A DNA stretch of 35,189 nucleotides from Acidobacteriota bacterium. Lineage in GTDB: Bacteria; Acidobacteriota; Terriglobia; Terriglobales; Acidobacteriaceae. Positions within the stretch are counted from its first letter, which is position 1. Each line of letters opens with the position of its first letter. Under the pieces are notes generated by a model. The model ran no database searches. It was not told where the DNA came from and was given only the letters and a program-made list of their open reading frames with translations. This document shows positions 8,283 to 15,594 of the stretch, one piece after another. The stretch lies in the NCBI GenBank assembly GCA_003225455.1, contig QIAB01000023.1, positions 1,875 to 37,063 on the forward strand, given 5' to 3'. A program made the position numbers and the translations under genes.

Positions 8283-9170
8283 TCAGCGTCCAGCCCCAGG
8301 ATTCGCACGCGAATCTACGACGCGGGAGATCGAGCTTCGCGGAGTTTCTTCTTCGGCTGCCTCCAACTCCTCGCCATTCGTAATCGGTGTGGGCAAAGTC
8401 GATGGCGGTACGTAGCGTCGCAGCAGTTCTCCTAAGCGTTCGCGCAACTGTTCAACCGTCAGATCGCGCTCGATCTTGCCGGAAACCGCTAAACTGATTG
8501 CCCCGGTTTCTTCGGACACAATTACTGCAATGGCATCAGTTTCTTCCGTCACTCCGATGCCGGCGCGGTGGCGCGTCCCAAGCTGCGTAGAGAGAACAGG
8601 ATTCATCGACAGCGGCAGAAAGCACGCCGCCGCCGCAATGCGATCTTTCTGGATAATGACGGCCCCATCGTGCAGCGGCGCGCTGGGACGAAAAATCGTC
8701 GCCAGTAGGTCATAGGAGAGATGCGCATCCAGCGGCACGCCACTCTCAATATATGTGCGCAGCCCGATCTCGCGCTCTATGACGATCAGCGCGCCCGTCT
8801 GATTCTGGGAAAACAGATTCGTCGCCAGCACAATATCGTCGTATGCGTCTCCCTCTGAAGCCAGCGCCTGACTAAGGCTTAGCCTTCGTCCCAATCGGGC
8901 CAGCGCCTGCCGGATCTCCGGCGCAAAAACCACGATGAGGGCGAACATGGAATAAGGCAGCACTACGCTGATTAGCCAGTTGAGCGTGGTGAGCTCCCCG
9001 ATGCGCGAGAAATAAAACGCCAGTCCCAGTGCCGCCACGCCCACCAGCATGTATGCGGCACGCGTGCCCCGGATCAACGCCAGGAGCTCGTAAATAATGA
9101 TCGCGACCAGCAGGATGTCGATGACCGATACCACCGACAAGTGCGGCCATGGCGCTGAAAACTGCCTCAA
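8283..9170 (-). CDS. cdaA: Membrane-bound diadenylate cyclase CdaA
   Basis: CdaA makes cyclic di-AMP from two ATP. The 295-residue protein has hydrophobic segments (~13-33, 37-55 and 62-85), then a DisA_N/DAC catalytic domain. Its motifs are the DGA site in PSAPLHDGAVIIQKDRIAAA (~163-182) and GTRHRAGIGVTEETDAIAVIVSEE with the RHR motif (~198-221). A C-terminal tail of ~45 residues is polar and probably disordered. The start is TTG at 9170, supported by AAGGA 6-7 bases upstream and by agreement with the usual CdaA N-terminus (SVIDILLVAIIIYELL). It is the first gene of the c-di-AMP operon, divergent from carD over 256 bases. Confidence 0.94.
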   Translation of the reverse strand: MRQFSAPWPHLSVVSVIDILLVAIIIYELLALIRGTRAAYMLVGVAALGLAFYFSRIGELTTLNWLISVVLPYSMFALIVVFAPEIRQALARLGRRLSLSQALASEGDAYDDIVLATNLFSQNQTGALIVIEREIGLRTYIESGVPLDAHLSYDLLATIFRPSAPLHDGAVIIQKDRIAAAACFLPLSMNPVLSTQLGTRHRAGIGVTEETDAIAVIVSEETGAISLAVSGKIERDLTVEQLRERLGELLRRYVPPSTLPTPITNGEELEAAEEETPRSSISRVVDSRANPGAGR

Positions 9171-9350
9171 TCACAATCCTTTCGGCGACAATCGAGCGTC
9201 AGACAGCCTCATTGTAATCCACCTGCGCGAAGGCAATATCCGGTGCTTCGTGCTTCCCCGTTCCATGGTTGTCAGAACAGAAGTGGGCGGAAGAGAGGGC
9301 GTGCCGAGCGGAATTTGAGCCAGATCGCCTGGCGCAATGTCCGCCTCCAA

Positions 9351-9379
9351 TTGCCTTTCCTGGCAGCTTAGGATAAAAT
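9351..9379 (+). promoter_or_regulatory. Sigma-70-like promoter upstream of carD
   Basis: TTGCCT (9351-9356) and TAAAAT (9374-9379) are separated by exactly 17 bases, 47 bases before the carD start. This is the best promoter match in the cdaA/carD divergent spacer. It is a motif match only. Confidence 0.45.
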
Positions 9380-9426
9380 AATGAAGTGCAGTTTGGCTTC
9401 CTCCCTGCGCTCGTGGGTGTTCCCTC

Positions 9427-9960
9427 ATGATGAGCGATGGCAATTTCCACATAGGCGACAAAGTCGTCTATCCCAATCATGGCGTTGGAGTTATAGAGCA
9501 GATCAGCAGCCGAACCATCGGTGCATCTGTGGAAAAGTACTATCTGCTGAAAATCAAGTCCAGCAGTCTTAAGGTCATGGTGCCTTTCCACAATGTTTCC
9601 ACGGTCGGGCTGCGGCGGGTGGTTCGCAATGGGGAGGTCCAGAAGATTGTTGACTTTCTGACTGAGGGCGAATGTGACAACAACGCCGACTGGAAGTATC
9701 GCTTCAAAGAGAACTCCGAGCGGATGCGCACCGGATCGCTGTTGGAAGTCGCCGCCGTGCTTAAGGGTCTGCTGCTGCTGAACCAGTCCAAGCCGCTTTC
9801 CTTTCGCGAGAAGAAGATGCTCGAGCGTGCCCGCTACTTGCTGGTCAGCGAACTGGCAATGGCGAAGAACTGCGAAGAGAACTACGTTGAGGACATGCTC
9901 TCGAAGGCTCTAGCCAAATGCAAACTGCGCTTTCCCGAAGCGGCAGAGTTTGAAGCTTAG
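9427..9960 (+). CDS. carD: CarD-family transcriptional regulator
   Basis: CarD-family proteins bind the RNA polymerase beta subunit and stabilise open promoter complexes, often at rRNA and stress promoters. The 177-residue product starts with the RNAP-interaction domain FHIGDKVVYPNHGVGVIEQI followed by YYLLKIKSSSLKVMVPFHNV (about residues 5-60). A helical C-terminal DNA-contact domain follows (WKYRFKENSERMRTGSLLEV, REKKMLERARYLLVSELAMA). The overall length is usual. Two adjacent ATGs (9427 and 9430) are equally plausible starts. It is monocistronic, divergent from cdaA, and preceded by a good promoter-like sequence. Confidence 0.95.
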   Translation: MMSDGNFHIGDKVVYPNHGVGVIEQISSRTIGASVEKYYLLKIKSSSLKVMVPFHNVSTVGLRRVVRNGEVQKIVDFLTEGECDNNADWKYRFKENSERMRTGSLLEVAAVLKGLLLLNQSKPLSFREKKMLERARYLLVSELAMAKNCEENYVEDMLSKALAKCKLRFPEAAEFEA

Positions 9961-10001
9961 TCGTTGGCCGTAGTCGGTAGTCTTTGGTCGTTGGCCAACC
10001 C
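9958..10001. repeat. Degenerate TAGTCGTTGG-type repeat, left flank
   Basis: The stop region of carD runs into TAGTCGTTGGCC, GTAGTCGGTAGTC and TTGGTCGTTGGCC, an imperfect iteration of a TAGTC/GTCGTTGG motif. A related iteration in the opposite orientation lies on the far side of the four-helix-bundle gene. Confidence 0.45.
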
Positions 10002-10086
10002 TCCTTTCTCAATTCCTCATTGTGGTTCACTCGTCACAGACGCGAGGATGTCTCCATGTGATATTTGAAAGTGGAGGACATTCACT

Positions 10087-10455
10087 GTGGCGAGTTCGTA
10101 CGACGATCTGAGAGCTTGGAAGCAAGCGATGGATCTAGCACTCGCGATTTACCGAAACACGAGGGGCTTTCCCAAGGAAGAACTCTACGGCCTGACTGCT
10201 CAGCTACGTAGGGCTGCCGTGTCCGTCCCAAGTAATATTGCTGAAGGGAAAGGGCGATCATCTGATAAGGATTTCGTTCTATTTCTCCACCATGCCCGTG
10301 GTTCGCTGTTGGAGCTTCAAACGCAGTTGGCAATCCCGACGGATCTGCATTATCTTACGATGCCCCAAGCTGCTCAGTTGTTGGAACAGGCGGAAATACT
10401 AGCAAAGACGTTGAATGCGCTTATCAATGCGCTCAAGAACCCAATGGCAGCTTAG
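10087..10455 (+). CDS. Four-helix-bundle protein (S23/IVS family)
   Basis: The 122-residue protein carries the family hallmarks SYDDLRAWKQAMDLA, GFPKEELYGLTAQLRRAAVS and VPSNIAEGKGR, then two more amphipathic helices (LHHARGSLLELQTQLAIP, AAQLLEQAEILAKTLNALIN). The family is named after proteins encoded in 23S rRNA intervening sequences, but stand-alone copies are common and their job is unknown. Relatives include the accessory Avd protein of diversity-generating retroelements; no reverse transcriptase is nearby. The GTG start at 10087 is the first start that preserves the motif, and the leader carries GTGGAGGA 9 bases upstream. Short low-complexity repeats in opposite orientations flank the gene. 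Confidence 0.88.
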   Translation: MASSYDDLRAWKQAMDLALAIYRNTRGFPKEELYGLTAQLRRAAVSVPSNIAEGKGRSSDKDFVLFLHHARGSLLELQTQLAIPTDLHYLTMPQAAQLLEQAEILAKTLNALINALKNPMAA

Positions 10456-10473
10456 GGGCAGGGAGAATCGGGA

Positions 10474-10530
10474 TTCGCTAACGACCATCGACTGGTTCGC
10501 TAACGACCATCGACTAATGACTAATGACCG
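10474..10530. repeat. Direct repeat and TAGTC-type iteration, right flank
   Basis: A 20-base sequence (beginning TTCGCTAACGACC and ending ATCGACT) occurs twice, at 10474-10493 and 10496-10515, with two bases between. It is followed by AATGACTAATGACC. On the minus strand this reads as iterations of TAGTC and GTCGTTAG, related to the block at 9958-10001. Confidence 0.6.
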
Positions 10531-11595
10531 TCACTCCCCCAGCCACGCCCCATACCCCTTCAGCGATTGGACATGATCGAACACAATCTTCATGGCGGCG
10601 GTAATCGGAATGGCGAGCACCAACCCGACTGCCCCCCAAAGCCATCCCCAAACTAACAGCGCGATGGTCACCGTCAGCGGATTAAGTTGTAAGCGGTTAC
10701 CGAGAAATTTCGGATAGAGGACGTTCAGCGCGATCAGATGTAATCCTGCAACCGTCACTAAGGCTCCAACGACGGCGGCGGACTCGACATGCCCGATTCC
10801 CACAAATGCGGGCAGCGCCATCGCCAATAAGACGCCGAGATAGGGGATCAGACTCAAAAACCCGCTGATGAATCCCACAAAGTAAAAGAACGGAAATTGC
10901 AGGATGCCGAACATAATCGTGCTGACCGTCCCCATAAAAATTCCGATTAGCAGATTGCCCACCATGAAGCTGCGGATCATGGCAGAAATCAGGCCGAGCG
11001 TGACATACGCGGTGTGCCTGTTTTCAAGTGGAAACAGCATAACCGTGGCGGAGCGCACGTGATGCTGCCAGGTCAGCATGAAGTAGACAAGGAACGGCAC
11101 AAAAGAAGCAGCCACCAATCCCTGCGTGACCGATCCAAATCCGCGCATCAACGGCCCGGTCCAGTCGGTGGATGATCGGGTCTGCTCCTGCGACTTCAGC
11201 CCTCCGAAGCTCTCAACTCTTTGGCGGAAGTCAGTTATGGCCGCTCGAACCTTACCGGCATATTGCGGGACATCCTGGAAAAATGTGGCAGCCTGGTTCG
11301 AGGTGTAGTAGAGAAGCGCACCGATAACCGCCACCAGCAGAATAACGGAAATCAATGCGGCGACACCTCGCGGTAAGCGCCAGCGCATTAGAAAATCAAC
11401 TAGCGGGGCCAAAATGAAGGCCAGCATTACCGAGAGCATCATCACTGCCAGCACCAACTCTGCCCAATAGCAGAGGCCAAGAATCGTGGCTATTCCAAGC
11501 GCGGTCAGTGACCAGTGAAATTTTGCAGGTTTAGAACGCGAGGCCGCGGGTTCTGGAGTTCGAGTTTCGTGGATCTGGGCCTCATCAATCGCCAT
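10531..11595 (-). CDS. AI-2E family transporter (PerM/YdiK-like permease)
   Basis: This polytopic inner-membrane protein of ~354 residues belongs to the AI-2 exporter family (PerM, YdiK, TqsA). It has N-terminal paired helices (ALGIATILGLCYWAELVLAV, MLSVMLAFILAPLVDFLMRW) and a central soluble stretch (~110-150). The C-terminal helix cluster has the family motifs NLLIGIFMGTVSTIMFGIL, GFISGFLSLIPYLGVLLAMA and VLYPKFLGNRLQLNPLTVTI. ATG 11595 (MAIDEAQIHETRT) is preferred over an upstream start, which would run into ruvX. Substrate cannot be assigned from sequence; some members export autoinducer-2, others are Na+/H+ antiporters. It is divergent from ruvX, with only 12-51 bases between the starts. 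Confidence 0.88.
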   Translation of the reverse strand: MAIDEAQIHETRTPEPAASRSKPAKFHWSLTALGIATILGLCYWAELVLAVMMLSVMLAFILAPLVDFLMRWRLPRGVAALISVILLVAVIGALLYYTSNQAATFFQDVPQYAGKVRAAITDFRQRVESFGGLKSQEQTRSSTDWTGPLMRGFGSVTQGLVAASFVPFLVYFMLTWQHHVRSATVMLFPLENRHTAYVTLGLISAMIRSFMVGNLLIGIFMGTVSTIMFGILQFPFFYFVGFISGFLSLIPYLGVLLAMALPAFVGIGHVESAAVVGALVTVAGLHLIALNVLYPKFLGNRLQLNPLTVTIALLVWGWLWGAVGLVLAIPITAAMKIVFDHVQSLKGYGAWLGE

Positions 11596-11634
11596 GGGCT
11601 TATCGTAATGGATTCCCGGACAGATCGTTCCACA

Positions 11635-11640
11635 TATAAT
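11635..11640 (+). promoter_or_regulatory. -10 element placing ruvX transcription at its GTG
   Basis: A perfect TATAAT ends exactly six bases before the GTG at 11647, the usual distance from a -10 to the transcription start. No convincing -35 is visible. If used, the mRNA would be leaderless. Confidence 0.35.
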
Positions 11641-11646
11641 CGCGGG

Positions 11647-12078
11647 GTGGCCACTGATCACCCACGTATTCTCGGACTCGACGTCGGATCAAAAACTATT
11701 GGTATCGCCGTTTCTGATCCCCTGGGTATCACCGCCCAGGGGCTGGAGACCATTCGGCGCCAAAACAAACGCGTGGATTTGGAGAGGCTCTCGCAGATCA
11801 TCCGGCAGTACGAAGTTTCGGAGATCGTGGTCGGCTACCCCCTCCGGCTAAGCGGGGCCGAAGGGACTCAGGCCGAAAAGATGCAGCGCTTCGCTAAGGA
11901 CATCGGGGAGCGTTTTCAACTCCCGGTCCACCTCTGGGATGAACGGCTGAGCTCGGCACAGGCTAACCGCGTTCTACGTGATTCCGAAATCTCTATTAAG
12001 CGCCGTGGCGAGGTTGTGGACCGCTTGGCCGCCGTGCTGATCCTGCAATCCTGGATGGATCGCCGCGCAGCGGGTTAG
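11647..12078 (+). CDS. ruvX: Putative pre-16S rRNA nuclease / Holliday junction resolvase-like (YqgF)
   Basis: RuvX/YqgF is an RNase H-fold protein implicated in 16S rRNA 5'-end maturation. From the GTG at 11647 the product is 143 residues, the normal family size. It contains RILGLDVGSKTIGIAVSDP (strand 1 with the catalytic Asp), EIVVGYPLRLSGAEGTQAEK (~58-77), LWDERLSSAQANRVL (the second acidic residue in DERLSS) and VVDRLAAVLILQSWMD at the end (third acidic residue). An in-frame ATG at 11608 would add 13 residues with no family counterpart, and a TATAAT lies between the two starts, so 11647 is favoured. tgt follows 32 bases later on the same strand. Confidence 0.9.
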   Translation: MATDHPRILGLDVGSKTIGIAVSDPLGITAQGLETIRRQNKRVDLERLSQIIRQYEVSEIVVGYPLRLSGAEGTQAEKMQRFAKDIGERFQLPVHLWDERLSSAQANRVLRDSEISIKRRGEVVDRLAAVLILQSWMDRRAAG

Positions 12079-12110
12079 CGTGCGAAGAGTTCGCCGCTAC
12101 AATCTAGGAA

Positions 12111-13397
12111 ATGTCTATTCGCTTTCAAATTGAGGCTACTTCTGGCGCAGGGCGCTGTGGGCGCCTCATCACGCCTCACGGGGAGGTGCAGACGCCGGTT
12201 TTTATGCCGGTGGGAACATTGGCAACAGTCAAAGGCGTACCGCAGGATATCCTCGAGGAACTGGGCGCCGAGATTATCCTCGCGAACACATATCACCTCT
12301 ATCTTCGTCCCGGAATTGAGCAGGTGCGCAAGTTGGGCGGGCTGCACCGGTTCATGTCTTGGGATCGGGCGATTCTTACCGACTCCGGCGGATTCCAGGT
12401 TTTCAGCCTGAGCGAGCTGCGCAAATTGACTGAGGAAGGCGTGAGCTTCCGCTCCCATCTCGACGGATCTACGCATTTTCTTAGCCCTGAAACGGCAATT
12501 TCTCCACAGATCGAGCTCGGGGCCGACATCATCATGGCGTTTGATGAATGCACGGAGTATCCGGCAGAGCCTTCCCGGGTGCGCTCGTCAATGGAGTTGA
12601 CGCTGCGCTGGGCGGAGCGGAGCAGGCGGTATTTCGAGGAGCATAAGCACGAAGTGCCATGGATCAGAAACCGCGTAGGGACAGCCGCCCCTTCGCTCAG
12701 TTCAGGGCAGGCTCTCGGCTGTCCAGGTGAGCGAAGCTCGCCCGATGCAAGCCTGGTGCAAAGCCGCCGAGACACCGAAACTACAGCCGCCGGGCCTCGC
12801 TCGGCCGGGCAGGTGAGGGCACCCACCCTTATGCCGGATGATACGACCCAGGCCCTCTATGGGATTGTGCAGGGCGGAATGGACGCGGCGCTAAGAAAAG
12901 AATCCGCTGAGCGCACAATTGAGATCGGGTTCTCCGGATACGCGATTGGTGGTCTCAGCGTTGGCGAAGCTCGCACTCTCACGCGCGAGATAGTCGAAGC
13001 AACGGTTGAGCATCTGCCGGCAGACAAGCCCCGGTATTTGATGGGAGTGGGTACGCCAGAGGAAATTGTCGAATATGCCAATCTCGGTATCGACATGATG
13101 GATTGCGTGCTGCCCACTCGGGCCGCGCGGCATGGCCTGCTATTTACATCCGAAGGCAAGATTTCTATCAAGCAGGCGCGTTATGCAGGAGATGAAGGTC
13201 CGCTCGATCCGAACTGCGGCTGCCGCGTCTGCGGCCGCTACTCGCGGGCCTACTTGCGGCACCTTTACGCATCTAACGAAGTGTTGGCGCAGGTGTTGAA
13301 CACCATTCACAACCTGAGCTTCTATCTTGACACTATGCGGGCGGTGCGTCATTCTATTGCACTTGGGGATAGACCCCAATTTCTTTCTGGTAAGTAG
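12111..13397 (+). CDS. tgt: Queuine tRNA-ribosyltransferase with an in-frame repeat insertion
   Basis: Tgt exchanges guanine-34 for preQ1 in GUN-anticodon tRNAs. Landmarks are TPVFMPVGTLATVKGVPQ, ILANTYHLYLRPG, LTDSGGFQVFSLSELRK (catalytic Asp), GIVQGGMDAALRKESAE, GYAIGGLSVGE, DMMDCVLPTRAARHGLLFT (nucleophilic Asp) and the zinc site NCGCRVCGRYSRAYLRHL plus a downstream His. The product is 428 residues against ~370-385 for the family. The excess, roughly residues 187-240, is low-complexity sequence (VGTAAPSLSSGQALG..., ETTAAGPRSAGQ) lying between HKHEVPW and TQALYGIVQGG, and is encoded by a GC-rich repeat element. The insertion falls in a loop before the substrate-binding GIVQGG, so activity may be retained. 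It is followed by yajC-secD-secF, the classical tgt-yajC-secDF order. Confidence 0.95.
   Translation: MSIRFQIEATSGAGRCGRLITPHGEVQTPVFMPVGTLATVKGVPQDILEELGAEIILANTYHLYLRPGIEQVRKLGGLHRFMSWDRAILTDSGGFQVFSLSELRKLTEEGVSFRSHLDGSTHFLSPETAISPQIELGADIIMAFDECTEYPAEPSRVRSSMELTLRWAERSRRYFEEHKHEVPWIRNRVGTAAPSLSSGQALGCPGERSSPDASLVQSRRDTETTAAGPRSAGQVRAPTLMPDDTTQALYGIVQGGMDAALRKESAERTIEIGFSGYAIGGLSVGEARTLTREIVEATVEHLPADKPRYLMGVGTPEEIVEYANLGIDMMDCVLPTRAARHGLLFTSEGKISIKQARYAGDEGPLDPNCGCRVCGRYSRAYLRHLYASNEVLAQVLNTIHNLSFYLDTMRAVRHSIALGDRPQFLSGK
12671..12835. repeat. GC-rich repeat element inserted in frame within tgt
   Basis: The stretch contains a perfect 9-bp inverted repeat, GGACAGCCG (12679-12687) and CGGCTGTCC (12716-12724), plus internal palindromes GAGCGAAGCTC and GCCGGGCCTCGCTCGGC. 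Its minus strand reads GGGTGGGTGCCC near one end and GGGCGGCTGTCCC near the other, a pattern I associate with interspersed repeats in acidobacterial genomes. The exact edges are estimated from where Tgt homology stops and resumes. Confidence 0.6.
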
Positions 13398-13528
13398 TCT
13401 CGACTGAAACCACAGCTAGGCTATCCCAGTTCGTGCCTGAGCTGAAGGAATCTCCGGCCTGAGGAAGCGAGAAATCCCGCGGTAAATCCGCAGTTTCGAA
13501 CTACTCTCGAGAACGGGTTATATAGAAC

Positions 13529-13849
13529 ATGGGCGCTCAATATATAGTGGCACAGCAGGCCACGGGGGCTGGCTGGCTGGGCTTTGCTCCGCTGATTTTC
13601 ATTTTCGCTATTTTCTATTTCCTTTTGATCATGCCGCAGCAACGGCGGCAGAAGAAGTGGCAGCAGATGTTGGGCGAACTGAAAACCGGTGACAAAGTTG
13701 TGACAAGCGGGGGAATTCGCGGAACTATCATCGCGCTGAAAGACGACTATATTCACTTGCGGGTTCCGCCGGACAATCTGCGGATTGAGATCACCAGGTC
13801 TTCGATAGCATCGGTTACCACGTCAGACGAGAAAGCCAAGGCGGCGTAA
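13529..13849 (+). CDS. yajC: Preprotein translocase subunit YajC
   Basis: The 106-residue protein has a single N-terminal membrane helix (WLGFAPLIFIFAIFYFLLIM, about residues 19-38). The YajC motif PQQRRQKKWQQMLGELKTGDKVVTSGGIRGTI and a short cytoplasmic beta domain follow. YajC associates with SecDF-YidC at the Sec translocon and assists export. The length is typical. It stands 131 bases after tgt and 77 before secD on the same strand, so it is probably part of the secDF transcription unit. Confidence 0.95.
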   Translation: MGAQYIVAQQATGAGWLGFAPLIFIFAIFYFLLIMPQQRRQKKWQQMLGELKTGDKVVTSGGIRGTIIALKDDYIHLRVPPDNLRIEITRSSIASVTTSDEKAKAA

Positions 13850-13926
13850 GAACAATTTTCAATTCCGGAATTTCCAATTGTTGGATCGAACTGCAAAACT
13901 TAAATTTCTAGGACTCGTATTTACCA

Positions 13927-15555
13927 ATGAATAAGAATCTGGGCTGGAAACTGGGTCTGGTGTTCGCAACTTTGCTATTCTTCCTGTTCGGCATCTTCGG
14001 GATTCCGAAAGGATTTTCGGGCCGATCTCTGCTCACTTCCCTACAGGATCGCATTCATCTGGGCCTTGACCTGAAGGGCGGCACACACCTGATCCTTCAG
14101 GTGCAAGTGAACGATGCCGTTAACGGAGACTCCGATCGTGCCGTGGATCGGCTGAAGGAAGAACTGCGCACCCGCAAGATCAATTACAACGAAATTACCA
14201 AGCCCGATCCGGCGAATAATCCCGATCAGATTGTGTTGAAAGGGGTGTCCCCGGAATCCAGTTCTGACTTGCGCAACATTGTGAATGACCGCTTGCCTGA
14301 GTACGATCTGAGATCGGGCGCCGAAAATACCTGGATTCTCACCATGAAGCCGCAGTACATGGCCGATCTGAAGAATCGCGCCGTGACACAGGCCATTGAG
14401 ACAATCCGCAACCGCATTGATCAACTCGGAGTCAGCGAGCCGATCATTCAGGAGCACGGTCTCGGCCAGTACCAGATTCTGGTGCAATTGCCGGGGGTGG
14501 ACGATCCAGCGCGCGTGAAAGAGATCATGCAGTCCACCGCGATGCTTGAGATCAAGCAGGTACTCGGTGGGCCCTACGCCAGCGAGCAGGAAGCAATCAC
14601 ACAGCAGCCCAACGGGATTTTGCCGCCGGATTCGATGCTGTTGAAGTTCAACGGAATCGGGCGAACCAGCGACACGGCTGAGCAATGGTACCTGGTTACG
14701 CGCAGCTCGGCAGTAGCAGGCGGCGATCTTCGTGCTGGCGGCGCGAGTGTTGGGCGGGACGCCAACACGAACGCACCCGACGTCAATTTCACTTTGACCA
14801 ATGAAGGTGGGCGCAAGTTTGCCGCCTTCACCGGTGCGCATGTGAATGATCGCCTGGCCGTGGTGCTGGACAACAAAGTTCGTGAAGTGGCGACCATTAA
14901 TGAGCAGATTCACGATCAGGGCCGCATCAGCGGTGGCGGGATGACGGAGCAAACCGCGAAAGATCTGGCCCTGGTGTTGAACTCGGGCGCGCTGCCGGCG
15001 GGGATTAAATATCTCGAGGAGCGCACGGTTGGGCCGTCGCTTGGAACTGATTCGATTCGTGCCGGCGTGCAGGCCGCGATCATTGGCATGCTCGCCGTGC
15101 TGGTATTCATGCTGGTGTATTACCGCGGAGCGGGAATCAATGCTGATGTGGCGCTGATCCTGAACTTGATCATCCTGCTCGGTTTTCTTGGCTACAGCGG
15201 GGCGACACTCACATTGCCGGGGATCGCCGGAGTGATTCTGACGGTTGGTATGGGTGTGGACTCCAACGTTCTGATTTTTGAGCGCATTCGCGAAGAGCTA
15301 AGAAACGGGAAGACGCCGCCTTCGGCGGTCGAGCAGGGCTTCAGTCATGCCTGGGTAACGATCGTGGACACACACGTTACGACCATCGTCTCAGCCTTTA
15401 TTTTGTTCATGTTCGGTACGGGCCCGGTGCGCGGATTCGCAGTCACGCTGACATTTGGGCTGTTTGCGAATCTGTTCACAGCGGTGTTTGTTTCGCGAAT
15501 GATTTTTGACTGGATTCTGAGCCGCAAGCAGCGCGGCGAAGCGTTGAGCATTTAG
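13927..15555 (+). CDS. secD: Protein translocase subunit SecD
   Basis: SecD (542 residues) couples the proton gradient to late steps of protein export, together with SecF. An N-terminal helix (LGLVFATLLFFLFGIFGI) precedes the P1 periplasmic head. HLGLDLKGGTHLILQV is the conserved first motif, and the middle DRLAVVLDNKVREVATI region with GGGMTEQTAKDLALVLNSGALP forms the SecD-specific domain. The RND-like helices come last: GPSLGTDSIRAGVQAAIIGM, then TVGMGVDSNVLIFERIREEL with the conserved Asp of TM4, and GTGPVRGFAVTLTFGLFANL. No frame break is visible. It lies 39 bases upstream of secF. Confidence 0.97.
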   Translation: MNKNLGWKLGLVFATLLFFLFGIFGIPKGFSGRSLLTSLQDRIHLGLDLKGGTHLILQVQVNDAVNGDSDRAVDRLKEELRTRKINYNEITKPDPANNPDQIVLKGVSPESSSDLRNIVNDRLPEYDLRSGAENTWILTMKPQYMADLKNRAVTQAIETIRNRIDQLGVSEPIIQEHGLGQYQILVQLPGVDDPARVKEIMQSTAMLEIKQVLGGPYASEQEAITQQPNGILPPDSMLLKFNGIGRTSDTAEQWYLVTRSSAVAGGDLRAGGASVGRDANTNAPDVNFTLTNEGGRKFAAFTGAHVNDRLAVVLDNKVREVATINEQIHDQGRISGGGMTEQTAKDLALVLNSGALPAGIKYLEERTVGPSLGTDSIRAGVQAAIIGMLAVLVFMLVYYRGAGINADVALILNLIILLGFLGYSGATLTLPGIAGVILTVGMGVDSNVLIFERIREELRNGKTPPSAVEQGFSHAWVTIVDTHVTTIVSAFILFMFGTGPVRGFAVTLTFGLFANLFTAVFVSRMIFDWILSRKQRGEALSI

Positions 15556-15594
15556 AGGGTTTGCCCTCCATCGAAACAAAGGGGTTTTGGCTAA

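Noticed and set aside
7665-8435. Rightward open frame of 256 codons across cdaR and the end of cdaA
   Set aside because: It is antisense to a clear YbbR protein and crosses the junction into cdaA; no motif is visible.
10087-10455. Avd accessory gene of a diversity-generating retroelement
   Set aside because: No reverse transcriptase, template repeat or variable repeat is seen within the window.
12671-12835. Intein or group I intron in tgt
   Set aside because: Far too short, with no splicing motifs; the sequence is a palindromic repeat read in frame.
14041-14952. Long leftward open frame (303 codons) inside secD
   Set aside because: The rightward frame is an unmistakable SecD; the antisense frame is a codon-usage shadow with no recognisable domain or ribosome-binding site.
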